Assembly (NCBI GenBank): GCA_963709425.1
Contig: CAVPWG010000005.1
Span: forward strand, 558,001 to 622,000
Direction of reading: 5' to 3'
Source of the DNA: JAICJC01 sp963709425
Lineage (GTDB): Bacteria; Actinomycetota; Thermoleophilia; Gaiellales; JAICJC01
DNA length: 64,000 nt
The translations under genes and the position numbers were made by a program. Below, piece by piece: positions 1-8,662 of this stretch (the stretch's first letter is position 1; each line of letters opens with the position of its first letter). The notes under the pieces are model-generated. The model saw nothing but the letters and a program-made list of their open reading frames with translations, did not search any database and had not been told where the DNA came from.

Positions 1-81
1 ACCGGCCCGCCTAATACCCGCCTTGCTGGTTCCGACTCGAGCGCTGTCTTGTCATGATCGCCGGACCAAGAAGGTGCCTCG

Positions 82-966
82 ATGACGGTCGAGTTGGTGG
101 AGATCCCCTGCGGCCTCGGGCTGCTCCCGCGCGGAGTTGAGAACGCCCCTGCCGCGCTCCACAGTGCCGGGCTGCCGCGGCGGCTGCGCGTGCGCAGAGT
201 GCACACCGTGCCCTGCCCCAGGGCCGAAGCCACACGTGACGAGGAAACCGCCCTGCTTCGCCCCTCGGAGCTGATCGACATGGCGACACGGCTGGCCGAC
301 ACGATCGGGCAGGTGCTGGACGCCGGGGCCGTGCCCGTGGTCGTCGGCGGTGATTGCTCCATCCTCCTGGGATCGATGCTGGCCCTGCGCCGCCGCGGCC
401 GCTACGGGCTGCTTTTCGTGGACGGCCACGCCGACTTCTGGCACCCCAGCCAGGACGACCTCGGCGAGGCGGCGTCGGTCGACCTCGCCCTCGCCACCGG
501 CCGCGGCCCATCCACTGTGACCAACCTCGAAGGCCTGGCACCTCTGGTGCGCGACGAGGACGTCGCCGTACTCGGCTATCGCTCAGCCGTCAACGACGAC
601 TACCTCGGCCAGCACGTCCGCGACACGGCGATCACCGTGCAGGATCTGGGCGATGTGAACCGGGACGGCATCGAGGCATGCACAGAACGCGCGTTGGCCA
701 CGGCCGCCCGGCCGGGCCTGGCGGGGTGCTGGCTGCACTTCGATGTCGATGTGTTGGACGATGCGCTTATGCCCGCCGTCGACTACCGCGAGCCGGGTGG
801 CCTCACCTGGGAGCAGGCGGGCCACACGCTGGCCGCTGCCGCCGCCACAAACCGCCTGACCGGGGTGCAGCTCACCATCTACAACCCGGCCCTGGACGCA
901 CCCGGTGCCCCCCTCGCCGATCGTATCGTCGACCTGCTGGCACGCGGCCTGGCCGCGTCGCTGTGA
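82..966 (+). CDS. Arginase/agmatinase-fold hydrolase with a variant first metal motif
   Basis: 294 aa, full family length. The family hydrolyses guanidino or formimino groups at a binuclear Mn centre in the cytosol. Seen: motif GGDCS (residues 89-93), DGHADF (114-119) and HFDVDVLDD near 227. The second and third motifs are intact, but the His of the canonical GGDHS, a Mn ligand, is Cys here. The start is ATG with AAGGTG just upstream. An isochorismatase-family gene follows in the same direction after about 220 bp. The substrate cannot be told; arginine, agmatine or another guanidino acid are all possible. The fold assignment is firm; activity is uncertain because of the missing His. Confidence 0.88.
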   Translation: MTVELVEIPCGLGLLPRGVENAPAALHSAGLPRRLRVRRVHTVPCPRAEATRDEETALLRPSELIDMATRLADTIGQVLDAGAVPVVVGGDCSILLGSMLALRRRGRYGLLFVDGHADFWHPSQDDLGEAASVDLALATGRGPSTVTNLEGLAPLVRDEDVAVLGYRSAVNDDYLGQHVRDTAITVQDLGDVNRDGIEACTERALATAARPGLAGCWLHFDVDVLDDALMPAVDYREPGGLTWEQAGHTLAAAAATNRLTGVQLTIYNPALDAPGAPLADRIVDLLARGLAASL

Positions 967-1183
967 GCGGCAACTCCGAGGCACGGCGCTCCCAAATCGA
1001 CGCCTCCCCCTGAGCCGGGCGGTGAAAACGACGACGGTTCTTGGGAGGTGGCTGGTTGAGGAGTGACGCCCGATTGGGGCGTAGTATTTGGGAACGTCGC
1101 CCGACGGCGCGAGCGACGCACAGGCAGAGGTCGTCGGAGACCCGTGTACGTTCGCCGTCGCGTCGTCTGGAGCACGGGAGACC

Positions 1184-1744
1184 ATGACCACGCTTGACAA
1201 CCGGCCGAACACCGCACTCCTCGTCGTCGACGTGCAGAACGCCGCTGTCGAGAGGGCTCACGAGCGCGCCGCGGTCGTCGCGAATGTCGGCAGCCTCGTC
1301 GAGAAGGCGCGGCGGGAAGGGGTCCCTCTTGTCTGGGTCCAGCACTGCGACGAGCAGCTTGCAAAGGAGACCGAGGCTTGGCAGATCGTCCCGGAGCTGA
1401 GTCCGGGCGACACCGAGCCGCTGGTCGAAAAGAGCTACGGCGACTCCTTCGAGGACACCACCCTTGAGACCGTGCTGTCCGGCCTCGGTGTCGGCCGGCT
1501 GGTCGTCGTCGGCGCACAGACCGACTGGTGCGTCCGCTCAACGCTGCATGGCGCCCTCGCCAGGGGGTACGACGCGACCCTCGTAAGCGACGCCCACACA
1601 ACGGAGGACCAGACGGCGTGGGGGGCGCCGCGCCCGGACCAGGTCATCGCGCACACGAATCTGTACTGGGCCTACCAGACGGCGCCGGGGCGAACCGCCG
1701 GGACCGTCAGGACCAAGGACGTCGACTTCGGCAGCACATCCTGA
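1184..1744 (+). CDS. Isochorismatase-family cysteine hydrolase
   Basis: 186 aa. Cytosolic hydrolase of the isochorismatase-like fold, which includes nicotinamidase, N-carbamoylsarcosine amidase and ureidoacrylate hydrolase. The catalytic triad is visible: Asp16 in LLVVDVQ, Lys83 in VEKSYGD and Cys116 in GAQTDWCVRST. The ATG at 1184 is preceded by GGGAG, and its product begins directly at the first beta strand; a TTG start at 1088 would add 32 poorly conserved residues. It lies between an arginase-fold gene and a folate-dependent GcvT-like gene, a context that would suit breakdown of guanidino or N-methyl compounds, but this is inference. Substrate unknown. Confidence 0.88.
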   Translation: MTTLDNRPNTALLVVDVQNAAVERAHERAAVVANVGSLVEKARREGVPLVWVQHCDEQLAKETEAWQIVPELSPGDTEPLVEKSYGDSFEDTTLETVLSGLGVGRLVVVGAQTDWCVRSTLHGALARGYDATLVSDAHTTEDQTAWGAPRPDQVIAHTNLYWAYQTAPGRTAGTVRTKDVDFGSTS

Positions 1745-1781
1745 CGCCTGGGCGACGGGTGGTGCCTGACTCTGCCGGCGT

Positions 1782-2372
1782 CTAGGAGATCGTGATCGCG
1801 CCATGGACGCCGACCACGCGCCAGTGGCCGTGTCGGAGTTTGACGTTGTAGACAAGCCACTGGCCGTCCTTGCCGGCGGCCCAGCGGTTGTTCCCGACGC
1901 GCGCGAACCCGCTGTTGATCCAGGTCACCGGCCCGAGGGCTACGAGCACCCCGCCATGGACGATCTCGCCGGGCGATCCCGAGCTGCGGCCTCCGATCAC
2001 CTGCGAGCGGGAGCGGACGAACGTGAGCGGAGGCGCTCCGTCGAGGTGCCGAATGATCGGTGCCTTTTCCTCCGCGTCAAACGGTCGCGCCACCCGGCGA
2101 AAGCCGATGCCCCCACGCAGTTCGGAGGCGTGGGGAACAGCTCCGTCGATCACGTACACCCGCCTGTAGGGAGACGGGGCTGTCCCGTAGCCATGATCAC
2201 GTTCGACAAGCTGGTGCACGACAGCGGCGTAGACCAGGCCGGTGCGCGAGGCGGCGTCCGTCGGCGCACGGCGGCCGCCTGGTGTACCTTCCGACGCTTC
2301 CCTGGCAAGGTCGACGTCCGAGGTGCACGCCGTCGCGGCCAGCAGCAGGAACGCCAGCACCCTGTGTTTCAT
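1782..2372 (-). CDS. Putative secreted lipoprotein of unknown function
   Basis: 196 aa from ATG 2372. The N-terminus is Met-Lys-His-Arg, a short hydrophobic stretch and ATAC with a Cys near residue 16, a plausible lipoprotein signal. The rest is a soluble, beta-rich-looking domain ending in a segment with several Trp residues (WRVVGVHGAITIS). I do not recognise the family. An alternative in-frame ATG lies at 2393. Neither start has a well-placed ribosome-binding site or a clear -10 element. It is transcribed divergently from the GcvT-like gene, and an imperfect tandem repeat lies between them. Confidence 0.6.
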   Translation of the reverse strand: MKHRVLAFLLLAATACTSDVDLAREASEGTPGGRRAPTDAASRTGLVYAAVVHQLVERDHGYGTAPSPYRRVYVIDGAVPHASELRGGIGFRRVARPFDAEEKAPIIRHLDGAPPLTFVRSRSQVIGGRSSGSPGEIVHGGVLVALGPVTWINSGFARVGNNRWAAGKDGQWLVYNVKLRHGHWRVVGVHGAITIS

Positions 2373-2468
2373 CACCGATTGCTCGGCCACCATCACCTCA
2401 GACGCCGACCAAGCCTCGGAGGTTCCCGCCGTTGCGGCGCTGCGCATCCGACCGTGGTGCCCGTTCCT

Positions 2469-2503
2469 GCGCGAGTCCGTATTGCGCGAGCGTCCAGTAT
2501 TGC
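2469..2503. repeat. Imperfect tandem repeat in a divergent intergenic region
   Basis: Two copies of GCGCGAG(c)GTCC(a)GTATTGC lie head to tail (2469-2485 and 2484-2503), sharing two bases. They sit between the divergent lipoprotein gene and the GcvT-like gene. The position suits a regulator-binding region, but no regulator can be assigned. Confidence 0.45.
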
Positions 2504-2623
2504 AACCAACAGGTCTGGCGGCGGGCTCGAATGGCAGGCGGATACCACCGGCCGACAGCGGGTGAGCAAGCGGTGCTCGGCCGGCGGGTAGCATCGCGTG
2601 GAACGCGACACGGAGGAATGAAG

Positions 2624-3772
2624 ATGCAGGCGACGATGTTCGACATGGGCCTTGTTCAGTGTGGGGCGCGGCTGCGACGCAGCCCGTACTACGAGGCAGA
2701 GCAGCGGCATGGCCCGCTGGGGTACACCGTGTACAACCACATGCTTTTCCCGATCCGGTTCGACGAGTTCGACGCGGAGTACTGGCACCTGTTGAATCAC
2801 GTCACTGTGTGGGATGTGGCGGTGGAGCGATGTCTTGAGATCTCCGGACCGGATGGTTTTCGCTTCACCCAGCTCTTGACGCCGCGCGACCTGTCCAAGT
2901 GCGCTGTGGGCCAGGCCAAGTACGTGCTGGTGTGCGCGGCCGACGGCGGCATCCTGAACGACCCGGTGCTGACGCGGATGGGCGAGAACCGGTTCTGGCT
3001 GGCGCTCGCCTCAAGCGACGCCCTGTTGTACGCCAAGGGTCTCGCCGCCACCGCCGGTATGGACATCGAGATCCGCGAGGCCGACGTCCATCCACTTCAG
3101 GTGCAGGGGCCGCGCTCGAAGGACGTGATGCGCGACCTGCTCGGCGAGGGGATCCTCGACCTGCGCTACTACTGGTTCACCGAGACCACCATCGACGGCA
3201 TCCCCGTCGTGGTCACGCGCACGGGTTGGACGTCCGAGGTGGGCTACGAGGTGTACCTGTGCGACAGCTCGAAGGGCACCGAGCTGTGGGAGGCGATCAT
3301 GCGCGCCGGGGAGCCCTACGACATCCGCCCGACCGGGCCGGTGGACATCCGCCGCATCGAGGGCGGCATCTTCAACTGGGGCGCCGACATGACGTACGAC
3401 AACAACCCCTACGAGATGGGCCTCGACCGGCTCGTCGACCTCGACGTCGACTGCGTGGCGCGAGACGCTCTGCGGCAGATCGCCGAGCAGGGCGTGACCC
3501 GCAGGATCGTGGGTGTTGAGATGGACGGCGAGCGCTTCCCCACCCTCAACTACACCAAGTGGCCGGCGACCCACAACGGAACCGCGGTGGGCAAGGTGAC
3601 CTCCGCCTGCCACTCCCCTCGGCTCGAGCGGAACATCGGCTATGTCTGGGTGCCGTCCGAACTCGCGGCCACCGGCACCCGGCTCGAAGTGGAGTCGGAG
3701 TGGGGCCCACGCGCCGCCACGGTCGTCCCGATGCCTTTCATCGACCCCGAGAAGACGATCCCAGTGTCCTAG
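2624..3772 (+). CDS. GcvT/DmdA-like tetrahydrofolate-dependent methyl- or aminomethyltransferase
   Basis: 382 aa. The GcvT fold moves one-carbon units from a substrate to tetrahydrofolate. The N-terminal block (YTVYNHMLFP, VWDVAVER), RDLSKCAVGQ and RTGWTSEVGYEVY resemble dimethylsulfoniopropionate demethylase DmdA and its non-DMSP relatives more than glycine-cleavage T protein. No gcvH or gcvP is nearby, which fits a stand-alone demethylase. ATG 2624 is chosen over ATG 2618 because GGAGG (2612-2616) is 7 nt from the former and only 1 nt from the latter. The substrate could be DMSP, an N-methyl or an O-methyl compound; true DmdA activity is not shown by the sequence. Confidence 0.8.
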   Translation: MQATMFDMGLVQCGARLRRSPYYEAEQRHGPLGYTVYNHMLFPIRFDEFDAEYWHLLNHVTVWDVAVERCLEISGPDGFRFTQLLTPRDLSKCAVGQAKYVLVCAADGGILNDPVLTRMGENRFWLALASSDALLYAKGLAATAGMDIEIREADVHPLQVQGPRSKDVMRDLLGEGILDLRYYWFTETTIDGIPVVVTRTGWTSEVGYEVYLCDSSKGTELWEAIMRAGEPYDIRPTGPVDIRRIEGGIFNWGADMTYDNNPYEMGLDRLVDLDVDCVARDALRQIAEQGVTRRIVGVEMDGERFPTLNYTKWPATHNGTAVGKVTSACHSPRLERNIGYVWVPSELAATGTRLEVESEWGPRAATVVPMPFIDPEKTIPVS

Positions 3773-3878
3773 CCTCGGTCCATAGATGATGGCGGATGTC
3801 GGCGGGATCGCCGTGCTGCGAGCCGGGTACGCGAGGACGGCAGCCGCCCGGCGGCTCGGGGCGTGATACAACTGGCGG

Positions 3879-4424
3879 GTGAGCGGGGACGTTCGGCATT
3901 CCGGCGTCTCGCCGGACCGACGTATCGACCTGGCCGGGGCGATCGGCCGTGACGGACCGGGCGACTGGCACGTCGATGCCGCCGCCGTGCAGCTTGTGCT
4001 CCGGCAGGTGCCGCTGTTCAAACGGATCGGGAAGCGCGACTTGCGGTCGCTGGCCGGTCGCTGTCAGGTCATGCGGTACCGGCCGGGTGAGCCGATAGTG
4101 CGCGCGCATTTCAGCGGGGAGGGATTCTTCGTGATCGCCGACGGCAGTGCATGCGTGCAGCGACCCGACGGCCACAAGGTCATGCTCGCCCAGGGCGACT
4201 TCTTCGGTGAGCTGTCGCTGATCGACGGCGCCAGCCGGAACGCGACGGTGGTCGCCGAGACTGACCTGGTCGCGCTCAAGCTGACGCGCCAGACCTTCCT
4301 CGCCCTGCTGGACGCCCAGCCGACGGTGTGCCGTGCGCTGGTCGAATCGCTGGTGGAACACATCCGCGCGATCGAGGCGCGCTCGCCCCCTGATGCCGAT
4401 GGCTACGCCGGCTCGGCGTCGTGA
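3879..4424 (+). CDS. Cyclic nucleotide-binding domain protein
   Basis: 181 aa from GTG 3879. A single cNMP-binding (CAP-like) domain occupies roughly residues 45-165: LFKRIGKRDLRSLAGRCQ, then GEGFFVIADGSACV, then GDFFGELSLIDGASRNATVVAETD, which covers the phosphate-binding cassette (GELS..R.A). There is no helix-turn-helix and no catalytic partner, so this is a sensor module rather than a CRP-type transcription factor. The N-terminal 40 residues look low in conservation. A hairpin overlaps the stop codon. The ligand (cAMP, cGMP or none) is unknown. Confidence 0.82.
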   Translation: MSGDVRHSGVSPDRRIDLAGAIGRDGPGDWHVDAAAVQLVLRQVPLFKRIGKRDLRSLAGRCQVMRYRPGEPIVRAHFSGEGFFVIADGSACVQRPDGHKVMLAQGDFFGELSLIDGASRNATVVAETDLVALKLTRQTFLALLDAQPTVCRALVESLVEHIRAIEARSPPDADGYAGSAS

Positions 4425-4445
4425 TACCTGCCGATCGGCGGTATC
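4423..4445 (+). terminator. Possible hairpin terminator after the cNMP-binding gene
   Basis: GATAC and GTATC flank TGCCGATCGGCG to give a short interrupted stem beginning inside the stop codon. There is no T-run, and the stem has one bulge and one G-T pair, so this is a weak call. Confidence 0.3.
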
Positions 4446-4464
4446 AGCCCAGCGTCTGCGCTGG

Positions 4465-4470
4465 TAGCCT
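4465..4470 (+). promoter_or_regulatory. Putative -10 element TAGCCT for the VOC gene
   Basis: TAGCCT lies 9 nt before ATG 4480 with no Shine-Dalgarno sequence, compatible with a nearly leaderless transcript. Confidence 0.4.
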
Positions 4471-4479
4471 CGAGTCGGA

Positions 4480-4854
4480 ATGCTTCGCGTCGAGGCCGTC
4501 GATTTTATCGCTATCCCCACACGCGATCTGTCGCGCGCGGTTGCGTGGTACCGCGATGTCTTGGCCCTATCCGAGAGTGAGGTGACGGAGGGCGAACTGG
4601 AGACGCCGAATGTGACTCTCAGCTTCTGGGAACCAGAACGGGAGGGTCTTCCGTTCGTTCCCAATGAGGCCGGTTTCGGCGTGCGGGTCGCCGATGTTGC
4701 GGCGGCACGAGCCGAGCTCGAAGCCAAGGGCGTTGAGTTCATCGCCGACACATGGGACTCGGGCGTCTGCCACTTCGCCGCATTTCGCGATCCGGACGGT
4801 AACGCGGTGATCCTGCATCGGCGCTATGCAGAACGTCGGAAACGCGGCACCTGA
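4480..4854 (+). CDS. VOC (glyoxalase/bleomycin-resistance fold) protein
   Basis: 124 aa, one complete VOC domain with two beta-alpha-beta-beta-beta halves. Seen: VDFIAIPTRDLSRAVAWYRDVL at the start and HFAAFRDPDGNAVILHRRY at the end. These metal-dependent proteins act as dioxygenases, isomerases, glyoxalases or binding proteins, and family membership alone does not give the substrate. The gene stands alone and is followed by about 0.8 kb without an intact gene. ATG 4480 is preceded by a TAGCCT -10-like element and no ribosome-binding site. Confidence 0.82.
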   Translation: MLRVEAVDFIAIPTRDLSRAVAWYRDVLALSESEVTEGELETPNVTLSFWEPEREGLPFVPNEAGFGVRVADVAAARAELEAKGVEFIADTWDSGVCHFAAFRDPDGNAVILHRRYAERRKRGT

Positions 4855-4885
4855 AGCAGTCGATGCACGCGACAAGGGCAGCCGG

Positions 4886-5100
4886 TCATGCTCGAAGCCC
4901 GGGGGCCACACGTCCGGTCATGGTGAACGGCCAGACGAGCAGCAGAACCCACACGGTGATTGCGTGGAGTGTCGCGTTACGCCAGCGCCGCACGTACGCG
5001 CTCGGCGGAGGGGGCCGCCCTCAGGGACGCCGAGCCGCTCGATGCCCTCGAGCGCCCGCCTCCAGAGGCGACAGGCGGCGCTCCGTGCAGATCGTCACGC
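4886..5100 (-). pseudogene. Decayed C-terminal remnant of a membrane protein
   Basis: On the minus strand one frame reads RLWRRALEGIERLGVPEGG and, after a frame change near 5000, another reads YVRRWRNATLHAITVW followed by VLLLVWPFTM and RVAPGLRA before a stop at 4886. Both pieces have the G/C-rich third positions of coding sequence here, and together look like a cytosolic helix followed by a terminal transmembrane helix. There is no credible start and no intact frame upstream. I cannot name the family. A 35-codon gene from an internal GTG is a less likely reading. Confidence 0.35.
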
Positions 5101-5692
5101 GGGTGAGGGTATCTGGTCGGATCGTGACGGGAGAACACCACGATGTGGCGGGCCGAGCCGTCCGGATGTTGGCAGCCGCGCGCGCGTCGGCGGTATGTCA
5201 GCTCGCCGTGCCGCGACGGCCGGACGGCACTGGCAGTCACAGCGGGGCGCGTTGCGATTGGGCTGCGGTGGCCTCGACGGCTCGACCCTGGCAGCGAGCG
5301 TACCGACGAACTGTTCGCAGCGCGGGGGTGCGCGCCGGTTCGGGTCGCTCGTGCGTGCTGGCGGGACACGCCGCCCCACCTATGTGAACATGCTCCACGG
5401 ACCGACGTCAGCTGGGCATGCCTAGGCACGACCCGCGAATCGCGATGAGCACGACGCATGGTTGACGGGCCGGGCGCGGCTGATTCTTGACGCAAGGTTA
5501 GGGGCGCCCAACACACGAAGCGCAGTGCGTCTATCCTGCGAAGTTCGCTCAGTCGACGGCCTGGAACACCTGAGATTGAGCAGTCGTGCTGTGTCTCGCC
5601 GGCCTGGGAACGCGGCGCTTGGCGCCGTTCCCCCTCCCTCTTGGCCGGCGGGGCACGGCCACTCGGCCTCACAGCGGCCGGCGGTCTCGGAT
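5101..5692. other. Region without a recognisable gene
   Basis: About 590 bases between the membrane-protein remnant and the DUF4232 gene. Open frames here lack signal peptides, conserved motifs and the codon use of neighbouring genes. Base composition is slightly less GC-biased at the third position in every frame. It may be more decayed coding sequence; I see nothing that can be named. Confidence 0.4.
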
Positions 5693-6223
5693 CTACGGGT
5701 GACCGGGAACACCGACGCGGGCCTGTACCGGCTGCACCGTGAGGAACCTCGGCCCCTTCGCCGAGCAGGCCCGGAACCGGAACGGGATCTCGGCCGCCTT
5801 GACCGCTCCGGGGGCGTAGACGGTGAGCCCGCCGGCCGTGACCGGCTTGCAGCTGGACGACGGGAACGCGGAGACGTCCGCGATCTGGAGAACGGTGTGC
5901 GCCGTCGCACCTGCCCGCAGCGTCACGGTCCGCTCGGGTGAGGAGTGCTCGCGCTGCGCGGCGGTGCCGGCCTGATGTCCCGCGACCTCGGCCGACACGC
6001 CTGGGAAGCCGAACAGGTGGCAGGCGTGGCCCGAGACGTTCGTGAACTCCATTGGATACGCGGTGCTGCCGGCCTGGCCGCCGCCGCCGCCGACGCCGAG
6101 CCAGATCTCGAGCCCGGCCGCGGTGCAGCGAGGCGTCGGTGCAGCGGCGGTCTGCGCACCGGCGGTCGTCGAGGCGGTCAAGAGCGCACCCGCCACGATT
6201 GCGAGCAGGATCATCGTTCTCAT
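5693..6223 (-). CDS. Secreted DUF4232-domain protein
   Basis: 176 aa from ATG 6223, which has a strong GAGGTGAGGAG ribosome-binding site; longer in-frame starts have none. Signal peptide at residues 1-24 (MRTMILLAIVAGALLTAS, ending around AGAQ). The remainder matches DUF4232: Cys-containing beta sandwich with MEFTNVSGHACHLFGFPGV and a late Cys pair (SSSCKP, FRACSAKG). It is probably exported. Function unknown in the family; it is frequent as lone secreted proteins or lipoproteins in actinobacteria. It is followed downstream by the gene-poor region. Confidence 0.85.
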   Translation of the reverse strand: MRTMILLAIVAGALLTASTTAGAQTAAAPTPRCTAAGLEIWLGVGGGGGQAGSTAYPMEFTNVSGHACHLFGFPGVSAEVAGHQAGTAAQREHSSPERTVTLRAGATAHTVLQIADVSAFPSSSCKPVTAGGLTVYAPGAVKAAEIPFRFRACSAKGPRFLTVQPVQARVGVPGHP

Positions 6224-6333
6224 CTCCTCACCTCTTTCCGGGGACAGGCCCGTCGCGGGATCACACAGGACACCGGTCCCATGGTACGAGCCGGGCGTAT
6301 CGGCCAGGTCGCGGGGGTGTAACGGTTCGATAT

Positions 6334-7455
6334 CTACGACGGATACACGGGGTGCCACGAGCGGCCGCCGTCGGTCGTCGCGAGGATCGCCGACCGGCGC
6401 CCCTCCACACCCCCGACCACCGCCGTCATCCAGCCGTGATCCGGCCCGGCGAAGGCCAGGCCCGTCGCAGAGAAGCCGTTCACGACGCGGCGTTCCCAGC
6501 CCTCTCCGCCGTCCCGCGTGCGCAGCACCGTCACGTGCTGGGGGTCACAGGCGGGGCATTGGCCGAGGAAGATCGCGTCCGCCGCTGACACGGCCGCGAA
6601 CGGGCCGGGGTACGAGTCGAGAGGCGTGACGTTCGCGAACATGGGGTCGGATCCGACCAACGTCGGAGACACCACGACAGGCTGCCAGGCAACGCCCGCA
6701 TCGGCGCTGGTGTAGGCGACGTAGCCCTCGCTGCCGGCTGCCGCACCGCCCTGGAACAGGACCCAGATCGACCGCAGGTCAGGACACTGCACCGTCGCCG
6801 TGAACCACTGGGCGACGGGGCCGCTCGCCGCGTCCAGCAGGGTGCGCCACGTCGCTCCGCCGTCGGTGGAATCGAGCACCCTGGACCCTGCGCCGGCGAC
6901 GAGCTCGCCGCCGGAAACGCAGATCGTGTCTGCGACATCCGATTTGACGATCGCCCAGCTCGCGCCGCCGTCTGTGGAGCTGACCACGGTGCCCAGAACC
7001 GGTGCGGCGACCTTGTCGGCTGGAAGTGCGATGCCCCACCCCGCCTCGGCGCTCGTGAAGTCGACGCTCGTGAGGACGAGCCCCTCTGGCTCGCCGGCGG
7101 GCAACCAGGACGTGCCGCCGTCCGCGGTGCGGAGAAGCGAGGTCGAGGCGACCGCCCACCCGTGCCGTTCGTCCGCAAAGTCCAGCGAGCGGATGTCGGC
7201 CCGGCCCTTGTACTGCTGCGTCCAGGTCGCGCCGCCGTCGGTCGAGGCGATGATCGCGCCCTTTCCCGCCGCCCAGCCGCGACTGGTACTCGGAAATGCC
7301 ACGGCGTCGAGGCCGTCGACCCGCGGCGCCGGGCCGGCCGGTTTGACGATCCTGGTCGTCGTCCCACCGTGCTCGACCTGCAATCCCGACGACGTGCCGC
7401 AGCCCGTCGCGACGAGCCCCGAGACCAGGGCGATGAGTGTCGCGCGCGCGTTCAT
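6334..7455 (-). CDS. YCF48/BNR-repeat lipoprotein, co-transcribed with a two-component system
   Basis: 373 aa. The N-terminus MNARATLIALVSG ends in a lipobox-like VATGC with Cys near residue 19, so it is likely a lipoprotein. Seven Asp-box-type repeats are visible (STDGGATW, RTADGGTSW, SSTDGGASW, DSTDGGATW, TSADAGVAW, RTRDGGEGW, TTDGGRSW), implying a sialidase-like or YCF48-like beta-propeller. No sialidase catalytic residues are apparent. ATG 7455 overlaps the histidine kinase stop by 4 nt, so it should be translated with it. Likely an extracytoplasmic sensor or binding propeller; function not known. Confidence 0.82.
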   Translation of the reverse strand: MNARATLIALVSGLVATGCGTSSGLQVEHGGTTTRIVKPAGPAPRVDGLDAVAFPSTSRGWAAGKGAIIASTDGGATWTQQYKGRADIRSLDFADERHGWAVASTSLLRTADGGTSWLPAGEPEGLVLTSVDFTSAEAGWGIALPADKVAAPVLGTVVSSTDGGASWAIVKSDVADTICVSGGELVAGAGSRVLDSTDGGATWRTLLDAASGPVAQWFTATVQCPDLRSIWVLFQGGAAAGSEGYVAYTSADAGVAWQPVVVSPTLVGSDPMFANVTPLDSYPGPFAAVSAADAIFLGQCPACDPQHVTVLRTRDGGEGWERRVVNGFSATGLAFAGPDHGWMTAVVGGVEGRRSAILATTDGGRSWHPVYPS

Positions 7456-8662
7456 GCCGTCGGCAACGCGATCGTCACGACCGCGCCTCCCCCGGGATCG
7501 TTGGCCAGCGCGAGCTCGCCGCCCAGCACGTGGCACTGGCCGGCTGCGATGGCCAGCCCCAGCCCGATGCCGTCACCCCGGGCCGGATCGCCCGTGGTGA
7601 ACCGCTCGGCCGCGCGCGCCAGCATCTCCTCGCTGAACCCCGGGCCGTGGTCACGCATGACGATCCGGCCGGGCGAGACCGAGACCTCGAACGGAGGCGC
7701 GCCGTGACGGGCGGCGTTGTCGAGCACGTTCTCGATCACGCGCTCGAGCCGGCGGGGATCGATCAGGCTCTGCGACGCACCGTTCGTCCGGATCGTCGTG
7801 CGGGGCGTGTCGCCGACCACGCTCGCGACGAAGCCTCCCAGGTCGACCCGGCGCAGGTCGGCAGTGGCCGTGCCGCTGTCGATCCGGGAGATCTCGAGCA
7901 GATCCTCGACCAGCCGCAGCAGCCGATCGACCCGCTCGCGGATCGCGTCTCCGACCCGGTCGTGCTCGAGCAGGCTGGCCGCGGCCTTCAGTCCCGGTGA
8001 GCGGGGTGCGCAGGTCGTGAGCGACGTCCGCCACGAATCGCCGCTCTCGCTCGATCCGCTCCCGCATCGCCTCGGCCATCCGGTCGATCGCCTCGCCGAG
8101 CTTCGCGACCTCGTCGTGGCCCCTGGCCTGGATCCGCGCGTCCAGCTCGACCGGCGGTCACGCGCTCGGCGATCGACGCCGCCCGCCGCAGCCGCAGCGA
8201 GAGCCTTCCGGCCAGCAGCAGGCCCACCAGCGCCCCGCCCACCGCCGCCGTCGCGGCCACCTCGATCACGGTCTTGCGCAGGTCGCTGAGCTCCTGGCGC
8301 TGCGCCGTGTAGGAGTCGCGCACGTAGATCTCGTCGCGCCCGTCCGGCGTGCGCCGGCCCGCCCACACGGCGGGCTTGCCGTTCCAGGTGCCGCTGTAGG
8401 ACGCCAGCTGGCCCCTGTGCACCGCAGCGCGCAGGGGCGCCGGCACGGACGGGTCGCCGGCCGGCAGCGCCGAGCGCGGAAGCGACGGCTGGGTCAGCGG
8501 GTAGATCAGCGCTGCCGACTGCACCTGGGCCACCGCGGCCGCGCGGGCGCGGGAGAGGAGGTCCTCGGAGGTCACCTCGTAGACCACGAAGCCGACGGCC
8601 GCCGCCACCGTCGCAGCCAGCAGCGCGAATGCGAGCGCCAGCCGCCATCGCAGCGAGCTCAT
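7452..8662 (-). pseudogene. Sensor histidine kinase gene interrupted by two +1 frameshifts
   Basis: Reading across three frames rebuilds a complete HAMP-type kinase: start ATG 8662 (overlapping the response-regulator stop), first membrane helix LALAFALLAATVAAAVG, sensor domain, second helix, HAMP, DHp box ADVAHDLRTPLT, then ATPase N-box ENVLDNAARHG, G1 box DHGPGF and G2 box GDGIGLGLAIA. Frame is lost by one extra base near 8150 (after ERVTAG) and one extra base near 7995 (after LRTPLTG). Removing both restores an uninterrupted protein of about 400 residues. Partners are the upstream response regulator and the downstream propeller lipoprotein. Because both breaks are single-base insertions in otherwise well-conserved coding sequence, a sequencing or consensus error is as likely as true inactivation. 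Confidence 0.8.

Noticed and set aside
11..541. Long minus-strand open frame opposite the arginase-fold gene
   Set aside because: Arg/Pro/Ala-rich antisense translation of a high-GC gene; no motifs, and the plus-strand gene has all family motifs.
2624..3772. Calling the GcvT-like protein glycine-cleavage T protein or DMSP demethylase outright
   Set aside because: No gcvH or gcvP nearby argues against the first; the second cannot be separated from non-DMSP relatives without alignment of active-site residues.
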